This document shows positions 57,627 to 64,000 of a stretch of 64,000 nt of DNA, one piece after another; the stretch's first letter is position 1, and every line of letters starts with the position of its first letter. Below the pieces are notes generated by a model, which was not told the DNA's origin, did no database searches, and worked only from the letters and a program-made list of their open reading frames with translations. A program made the position numbers and the translations under genes. The DNA is from Okapia johnstoni (lineage: Eukaryota > Chordata > Mammalia > Artiodactyla > Giraffidae), in contig CM044321.1 of NCBI GenBank assembly GCA_024291935.2, positions 61,808,985 through 61,872,984 of the forward strand, read 5' to 3'.

Positions 57627-58240
57627 CAAATTAATTTATTTAGTTGGCTGTGTCAAGTCTTAGTTCAGTCAGTTCAGTCATTTAGTCGTGTCCGACCCTT
57701 TGCAACCCCATGGGCTGCAGCACACCAGGCCTCCCTGTCCATCACCAACTCCCGGAGCCTCCTCAAACTCACATCCATTGCGTCGGTGATGCCATCCAAC
57801 CATCTCATCCTCTGTCGTCTCCTTCTCCTCCTGCCTTCAATCTTTCCCAGCATCAGGGTCTTTTCCAATGAGTCAGTTCTTTGCATCAGGTGGCCAAGGT
57901 ATTGGAGTTTCAGCTTTAGCATTAGTCCTTCCAATGAATATTCAGGACTCATTTCCTTTAGGATGGACTGGTTGGATCTTCTTGCAGTCCAAGGGACTCT
58001 CAAGAGTTTTCTCCAATACCACGGTTCAAAAGCATCAATTCTTCGGTGCTCAGCTTTCTTTATAGTCTTTATAGTCTTAGTTGCAGTGTACCAGATCTTC
58101 CATTGTGTGTGGACTCTAGATATGATGCAAAGGCTTAGTTGCTCTGAAGCATGAGGGATCTTAGTTCCCCAAGCAGGGATTGAACCCATGTACCCTGCAT
58201 TGCAAGGCAGGTTCTTGACCACTGGGCCACTAGGAAGTCC
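57627..58240 (-). mobile_element. CHR-1-type SINE split by BovB
   Basis: Antisense CHR. The tail side at 57627-57655 (aattaatttatttagttggc) and the rest at 58083-58240 (ggcttagttgctctgaagca, gggattgaacccatgtaccc, ccactgggccactaggaagt) are separated by a BovB copy. Confidence 0.87.
57666..58072 (-). mobile_element. BovB LINE nested in CHR, exact TSD
   Basis: 407-bp 5'-truncated copy whose 3' end is at left. The perfect 10-bp duplication agtcttagtt lies at 57656-57665 and 58073-58082, within CHR sequence. Confidence 0.96.
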
Positions 58241-58841
58241 TTGGATGTAGTCTCTTTCTTCGATGGGTTTTTAAGGATCACACACAGTGCAAAGCGTGGA
58301 AGAAAGGGGCTAGAAACCTCGAGGTCTGCTAAGAGTTGAGCTTCAACTGCAGCCAGCTTTGCCTCCTTGCTTGGCCAGTCCTACAGTGCTGGAACAGCAA
58401 AGCTGGTGAGCTTGTTTGTCTGAAAGAAGCAGTGGCAGAATACAACAGCCAAGGAGAACCTTCATCCACAAGGATTCGTGCTGCAAATTTTAGCCAATGA
58501 GTTTGGGATTCTATTGACTCTCTCTTGCCAGTATGCTTGGTCTCCTGGCAAGGACTAGTCAAGCACAACTGAACCATTGGTTTCCTTCAGACTTTCTAAC
58601 AGAGGCCATTTCCCTCTTGGAGGAGCTGGGGAGAAACACCCAGGTACCATTTCAATGGGTCAGATTCTGGATGTGCCATTGCTGAGGTGGCACATTGAAC
58701 TTTATGGTTTTCTTTCTTGCTGAGGAGCCTGTGGGAGTTTGTTTAGAGAAAATGTGTGACTTCGGTAGTTTGATGTGGTAAATATTTTATCACTCAAGTA
58801 ATGAGACACCCGGTGCCTCACCAACTACCCTAGACTAACAC
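58241..58841. other. Unassigned stretch
   Basis: No element or exon recognised. Confidence 0.4.
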
Positions 58842-58990
58842 TTGTTGTTTAGCCACTCAGTTGCATCCAACTCTTTATGACCCTATGGACTGTAGCCCGC
58901 CAGGCTCCTCTGTCCATGGGATTCTCCAGGCAAGAATACTGGAGTGGGCTGTCATGCCTTCCTCCAGGGGATCTTCCCAACCCAGGGATC
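58842..58990 (-). mobile_element. Bov-tA SINE lacking its tRNA head
   Basis: Tail complement ttgttgtttag and BovB-derived body are present. The sequence leaves the consensus at cccagggatc, so the Pol III promoter is missing. Confidence 0.9.
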
Positions 58991-59325
58991 CCCCAAATGA
59001 AAAGCAGCTTCTAAAGATAAGAGCTGAGAATGCAGTAGAGGGGGCACATAGGGGAGGCGTGAGACAGTAGAGTAAGTAAGAGCCTAAAGGTAGAGCACTG
59101 ACTTGTGAGCCCACAGCACCCTGGCACAAGTTTTGTTTCATTGTAATAGTGTCAAATTGCATGACTCTGAAATCAGTGGATCTAGCCTTTTCTATTTTGA
59201 ATCTGTTGCTGTTGCTTGCATTTGTTTTTAAGAGGAACATTCACCATCCTATAACCAGGCTGGCTGTGTACTGACAGCATGGACCACGACCATTAACCTA
59301 CTGTCCTCTTCCTTATTCTTTATTT
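58991..59325. other. Unassigned stretch
   Basis: No element recognised. Confidence 0.4.
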
Positions 59326-59334
59326 AGGAATAAA

Positions 59335-59749
59335 TGAGTACAATTGTTTATTAACACATATATGTGGAATGTAGAAAAATGGTACAGACGAACCTATTAG
59401 CAAAGCAGAAATAGAGACAAAGACGTAGAGAACAAACATATGAACACCAAGTGGGGAAAGAATGGTGGGATGAATTTGGGAGGTTGGGATTGATGTCTAT
59501 ACATTATTGATACTATGGATAAAATAGGTAACTAATGACAAACCTACTGTATGACACAGGGAGCTCTACTCAATGCTCTGTGGTGACCTAAATGGGAAGG
59601 AAATCCAAAAAGGGGAATATATGTATACATACGGCTGGTTCACTCTGCTGTACAGCAGAAACTAACACAACACTGTAAACCAACTATACCCCAATAAAAA
59701 TTTTAGAATAAATAAATAAATGTAACTTTGTACTGCAAAAAAAAAAAAA
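59335..59749 (+). mobile_element. Ruminant L1 3' UTR with poly(A) and TSD
   Basis: Sense L1 3' UTR: ggaatgtagaaaaatggtac, actatggataaaataggtaa, gtgacctaaatgggaaggaa and ccaataaaaattttagaata, followed by a T-containing linker and 14 A. The TSD aggaataaa lies at 59326-59334 and 59750-59758. Confidence 0.93.
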
Positions 59750-59758
59750 AGGAATAAA

Positions 59759-60684
59759 CTAGCACAGAAACTAAGAAGGCAAGACACACAGAATTAATGT
59801 GGGTTTCCTTTAAGCAAGTTGATGGGGAAGTGTTACACAATCATTGCCTACTTGGTCTGTTTTAAATCAGTCTTCAAAGTGTCCTCCCTTCTAAATATTC
59901 AACTGATTCTCCAAATTAAAAGAATCAGACAACCAGTTAGGAGGTTACAACTTGATTTGGGCATTTCTGGTTTCAAATTTACAGTTTACTACAACTTCCC
60001 ATTGGCAACAGTCCAAGAAAATGGTGCTGTGAATGCAGCTGCCTGGTGTATCTGCCATGGACATATGCTGGACTTAATGGTATTAAGCCCAAGGCTCTAA
60101 ATACAGATAGGTTTACCACCTGTTCTTCTTCCACAGGGATCAACTGAGCCAGGTAAATTCTCTCTGGAGAGAAATTGAAAAGTGGAGAAAGGAAATATTC
60201 CTTCTAAACACACTAAGTAAACCGGTTTTTCAGATTCGTGAAAACCTAATTCATTACAAAAATTAAGTATCTGTGGTGACATAAATAAAGAGCTATTTAC
60301 TATCCTGTGAGTCAACCAAAGAGGAAAAAAATTAGTTATCAATGTTAATAGTCAATTACAGGAAAGTAATTGCAAGTATATCATAACAATATTTTGCTCT
60401 TAATTTATAAACATGGCACTTATAGATGTCTACTTAGGAGGAAATGGCTTTTGATTTCACAGCAGTGGGGTTATTCAGTTTCACTTTTGTCAGATGACTG
60501 GTTGTGGCTAAGAATGAAATTTGTGACTTTGTACTATGACAGACTGATTGATCTTGGCCTTATTTGCGCCATACACTAAGAAGTTGAAATGTAGAGTCAA
60601 GAAAAGTCAATTTGTAGACAAACTGCTATGTGCGTTTTCAGGGAGGTTCCCAGTCCCTGTTCTCAACTATATCCAGAAGTATTA
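59759..60684. other. Unassigned stretch
   Basis: No element recognised. The frames at 59819-60100 and 60370-60579 show no domain and lack splice or start context. Confidence 0.4.
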
Positions 60685-60699
60685 ATTAATTAGCTACTA

Positions 60700-60885
60700 G
60701 CTAGCAGGAGTCGTAGAAGACACTGGTTGTATCCCTGGGTTGGGAAGATCCCTCGGAGAAGGGAGTGGCAACCTACTCCAGTATTCTTGCCAGGAGAGTC
60801 CCAGGGACAAAGGAGCTTGGTGGGCTACCAGTCCATAGGGTCCCAAAGAGTCAGACACGCCTCAAGTGATTTAGCATGCACATTG
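60700..60885 (+). mobile_element. Bov-tA SINE, 5'-truncated, 15-bp TSD
   Basis: Starts near the B box (tgtatccctgggttggg). The exact duplication attaattagctacta lies at 60685-60699 and 60886-60900. Confidence 0.93.
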
Positions 60886-60937
60886 ATTAATTAGCTACTA
60901 ATTAGCTAGAAGTAGCTAGTTTAGATGGGACGTGTAT

Positions 60938-61293
60938 TAATTTGCTGATGCTGCCATAACAAAATACCACAGACTGCTTGATTTCGACAACAGAAATTGG
61001 TTTTCTCACAGCTCTGGAGGCTGGGAAGTCCAAGATCAGGATCCCAGGATGACAGAGGTCTGGCGAGAACTCTTTTGCTAGTATTCAGACAGCTGATTCT
61101 GTGTTCTCACACAGGAGAGAGAGAGAATCTTGTGTCTCTTTTATAAAGACATTGATCCCCATCATAAGCACCTCCCCTTATGACCTCATCTAAACCTGAT
61201 CAACTCCCAAAGACCTCATTTCCTAGTAGCATCACATTGAAGGTTGGAGCTTCAACATATGGATATGAGGGCAACACAATTCAGCCCATAGCA
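60938..61293 (-). mobile_element. MaLR (MST/MLT1-like) LTR
   Basis: Antisense LTR: gctgccataacaaaatacca, ctggaggctgggaagtccaa, cttttataaagacattgatc, cttcaacatatggatatgag, gggcaacacaattcagccca. Apparently complete; the 5' end of the LTR (TG) is at about 61293. Confidence 0.85.
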
Positions 61294-61359
61294 GTGAGCA
61301 CGAGAAACTTATCAATGCACTCTCAACTCATTTGTGTTCTTACCTTTTAGCAATCATTC

Positions 61360-62560
61360 TTGAACACTATTATGAGCATACAGAGAGTGTGAAAATGATT
61401 AAAGCACGTTTCCTAACCTCGAATAGCGCATAACCTGGTGAGGAAGTTAGACATGAAAATGAAAAATCGCAATAGGATGTGACAATTATTATAAGAAATG
61501 TAAGAGGGAATATGCAGGGCTCTATTCCAGTGCAGTAGATTGGCTCATCATTAGCCTTTCTCAATTGAACTGAGAACCAGTTACATGGCAGGCAACATCC
61601 TCAGCACTCAGAATATATTAATAAAGATAAATAGACTATTAGCTCAGCCTGAAAGGTCCAGGAAAGATTTCTTGGAGAGACCATGGTGTCTGTGCACCTT
61701 ACATGATGAGAAAGAATTATTCAACTTGCAAAGTGAGTGATGGGCATTTCCAGCATGAGAAGAGTGTGCGCACATACAGTGGGGTAACATTGGGGCACAG
61801 CTCCCTGGACAAGGTGAGTGGATCACAAGATACAGGTGTGAGAACGGCTAGTGCTGATCAGACGGTAAGGAGGGAAGCGAGGTGATAAGAAATGGTCAGA
61901 TTCTGGATATATTTTGAGATAGACTTATCCACTTGGATATGTAAGAGATGCATCAAAGACAACCCAAAGATTTTTGTTCTGAGAAACTAGTAGAGTGGAC
62001 TTATTATCTACATAAATAAAGGCTTGTAGGAGGAAAAGATATGTAGGAAGGGGCTGGCTGAACATCTGGAGGAGGGTCATTTAAGCTTTCTTGAGTGGAC
62101 TTGGGACTGAAAACGAATCAAGATTGAGGAGCTCTTGAGGGAGTAGAAGTGACAGAAGCTGTGGACTAATTAGATGAGGAAGAAGGAAGAGAGTGGAGTC
62201 TCGGGTGACAGTCTGGCTGATTGGACAGTGTGGTCTTTCACCAGGACGGTGAGCGCGGGGCAGGGGGCTTGCTGTGAGAGACCAATCGGATGACAGTCTG
62301 GCTGATTGGACAGTGTGGTCTTTCACCAGGACGGTGCGCGCAGGGCAGGGGGCTTGCTGTGAGAGATACCGAGCTCCACTTGGCACATGTGACATCCAGG
62401 TGAAGATGCCGTTAAGGCCTCTGGACCAAAGGAGAAACAGCGCCAGAAATTTGGGTCTTTTTTTTCAGTGGTGGAAGCTGAAGCAATGAGGTGGCTGATA
62501 GATCATGTAGAGATGGAAGAGAAAGCAAAAAGAGGCAATGTAAGGACAGAAATGTATACA
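61360..62560 (+). mobile_element. Old dispersed mammalian repeat with internal duplication
   Basis: Same type as at 39640-43130: aacctggtgaggaagttaga, ggtcagattctggatatatt, agacaacccaaagatttttg, gtgacatccaggtgaagatg. Diverged. It contains the 85-bp tandem duplication at 62206-62370. Family name uncertain. Confidence 0.45.
62206..62368. repeat. 85-bp tandem duplication
   Basis: tgacagtctggctgattgga begins at 62206 and again at 62291. The two copies agree over about 76 bases with only two substitutions (gtgagcgcggggc against gtgcgcgcagggc), then diverge. Confidence 0.95.
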
Positions 62561-63022
62561 ACAATATGTAAAGAGAAGAAGAAACTAACGAGCGTCAATT
62601 CTTAGTCCCAACTCATCTATTGAAGAAAACTACATACTACCTGTCCAGAAGAGTCATTAGAGACTTAGAAATTGAGTCAGATTTTTATAATAAGACAAAG
62701 AATTAGATTTCAAAGATCAAGAAGAAGGTCCACTAAGGTCTACTGTGCTTTATATTTGAGAAATCTAGGTTGTCTTGATTTAAGAAAATATTTTAAGACC
62801 TTTAACTGAAATATATTATAGAAAAGAATATGACTATCATAAAAATAAAGTTTGATATTTTTTCATAAACTGAACACACTCATTTAACCAGAACCCAGAA
62901 AAAGAAATTGCAAATTTACTGACACTTCAGAAGCCCCTCCTGTGCTTCCATCCACTTACTATTCCTCAAGGTAACAATTACTTTGACTTCTAACAGCTCA
63001 GATTACTTTAGACAGTTTATGT

Positions 63023-63067
63023 AGGGCGACACAATTCAGTCCATAGCAGTTAGCACGAAAGACTTAT
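63023..63067. repeat. 45-bp patch copied from 61268-61312
   Basis: agggc[a/g]acacaattcag and the following bases through cttat agree at 40 of 45 positions with 61268-61312, which spans the end of the MaLR LTR and its flank. Confidence 0.85.
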
Positions 63068-63129
63068 AAAAGGAATCATACATTATCTATTCTCTTGTAT
63101 GCTCAACTTTATGCCTGAGAGATTCATCG

Positions 63130-63152
63130 GTGTGTGTATACACACACACACA
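63130..63152. repeat. (GT)n-(AC)n palindromic microsatellite
   Basis: gtgtgtgtatacacacac reads directly and can fold back on itself. It lies inside the old L1. Confidence 0.85.
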
Positions 63153-63420
63153 TAAATATCATCGATTTATCTCTGTATGATATTCCATTGAGTGAATATT
63201 CTATGATATGGTCTTCACTTTTTAAAGTCGATGGGCATTTGGGTAGCTTCCAGTTTGGGGCTACATAATGCTGCTATTAATATTCTAGATTATGCCTTTT
63301 GATGACTATATTATAGGAATGGACTTAGTGGATCATAAGACATGCCCACATTCAGCTTTACTTTTTCCAAGTGGTAGTAGCAGTTTACATTCAAGCAGCA
63401 ATATATGAGTTCCAGTTAAA

Positions 63421-64000
63421 CTGAAAGCTTTCAAACAGAGGAGAACATGTTGCAACTGACTGTCTTCACTGAGAATGAAATGTCCAAATTCCCAAACTAG
63501 GTAATATATTTTTTCTTATTTTAATTTTCCATCAGCTGAACAACTAGTGATGGCAATAGATCTGGTACTATGTGTATAATTTTTATTTATTAGTAAACTA
63601 CAACCCCCTTGTCTTGTACCTAAACGCTGACTTTCTCAAAGTCCAACTCAAAGTCACTGTTTCCATAAGGTTTATCCTCCAATTAACAACAACGCCATTC
63701 ATGTAAACTTTTTCACTTTATACTGTTTATGTTCCAACTCATATTTTGGTTATATTGTGTATCTTATAATCTCTGATTGATTACTAGTTTGAGGGCAGGA
63801 ATTGTACTTAAAAAAAAGAAATTGTCTACTCCATACGGGCTTTTGCTCATAAAGGGAGATTTTCACTTACTTGTTCAGTGAATAAATAATTTTCACATTT
63901 ATTATGATGAGTCCCACTCATTTATTTCTAACATCGCCGTGTGTCAGTATTGCTTTGCCTTAGAGAACAAATGACTAAAGACTCGATTTCATAACATTTT
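63421..64000. other. Unassigned stretch at window end
   Basis: AT-rich. gattactagtttgagggcag at about 63780 resembles the L2 3' end but is too short to call. Confidence 0.4.

Larger units (their letters stand above)
62860..63420 (-). mobile_element. Old mammalian L1 (L1M), antisense
   Basis: agaagcccctcctgtgcttc, ctttgacttctaacagctca, ggaatcatacattatctatt, ctgtatgatattccattgag, catttgggtagcttccagtt, ggatcataagacatgcccac: antisense ORF2 end and 3' UTR in order. A foreign 45-bp patch interrupts it at 63023-63067. Confidence 0.78.

Noticed and set aside
62240..62345. GC-rich block that might be a CpG island
   Set aside because: Too short; its GC content comes from the 85-bp duplicated unit.

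Overview
This window is ruminant nuclear DNA, most likely from a bovid. The evidence is the repeat content: ten pieces of the RTE-type LINE BovB, about thirty copies of the Bov-tA/BovA SINE (a tRNA-derived head joined to the 3' end of BovB), a dozen 3' ends of the ruminant L1 lineage, and the cetartiodactyl CHR SINEs. I cannot name the species from sequence alone. I found no host protein-coding exon, no functional tRNA or rRNA gene and no CRISPR array. The open reading frames are relics of transposable elements, their antisense shadows, or chance ORFs. By my own interval count about half of the window is recognisable mobile-element sequence, so it reads as intergenic or deep intronic DNA.

Layout. 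1-9.7 kb: scattered Bov-tA and CHR SINEs, an L1 tail, a short BovB piece with perfect flanking repeats, an L2 relic and a hAT-like DNA element. 9.7-18 kb: MIR, a long old L1 3' region, a back-to-back pair of L1 tails broken by a BovB copy, and an L2 relic split by SINE and BovB insertions. 18-25.5 kb: an MLT1-like LTR broken by a CHR SINE that itself holds two Bov-tA copies, then an ERVL-class retroviral relic (gag-like and integrase-like remains) that hosts a Bov-tA and a BovB, then an old L1. 25.5-36 kb: MIR, several L1 tails with clean target-site duplications (TSDs), a 586-bp BovB, and CHR SINEs. 36-43 kb: a MaLR LTR split by a solo retroviral LTR which is itself split by a Bov-tA; an old dispersed repeat split by MLT1, Bov-tA and an L1/CHR/Bov-tA composite. 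43.8-47.1 kb: one nearly full-length but dead BovB. 47-64 kb: a repeat-poor island, a chimeric BovB, an old L1 with a CHR inside it, a repeat-free stretch rich in homeodomain-type sites (56.5-57.1 kb), a CHR/BovB nest, and a MaLR LTR, old-repeat and old-L1 tract that contains an 85-bp tandem duplication and a 45-bp copied patch.

Nothing here looks like a gene system. The elements interact only as parasites: Bov-tA and BovB share a 3' end, so BovB reverse transcriptase is expected to have mobilised both, while L1 probably mobilised the CHR SINEs. The nesting gives a relative order of activity, with L2/MIR and MaLR/ERVL/old L1 first, then CHR and ruminant L1, then BovB and Bov-tA. Unassigned gaps shorter than about 300 bp (for example 9493-9716, 10313-10749, 28243-28498, 35336-35560, 38976-39190, 55096-55352) hold nothing I recognise. 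Family names come from memory of consensus sequences; boundaries without a stated TSD are good to roughly 10-30 bp.
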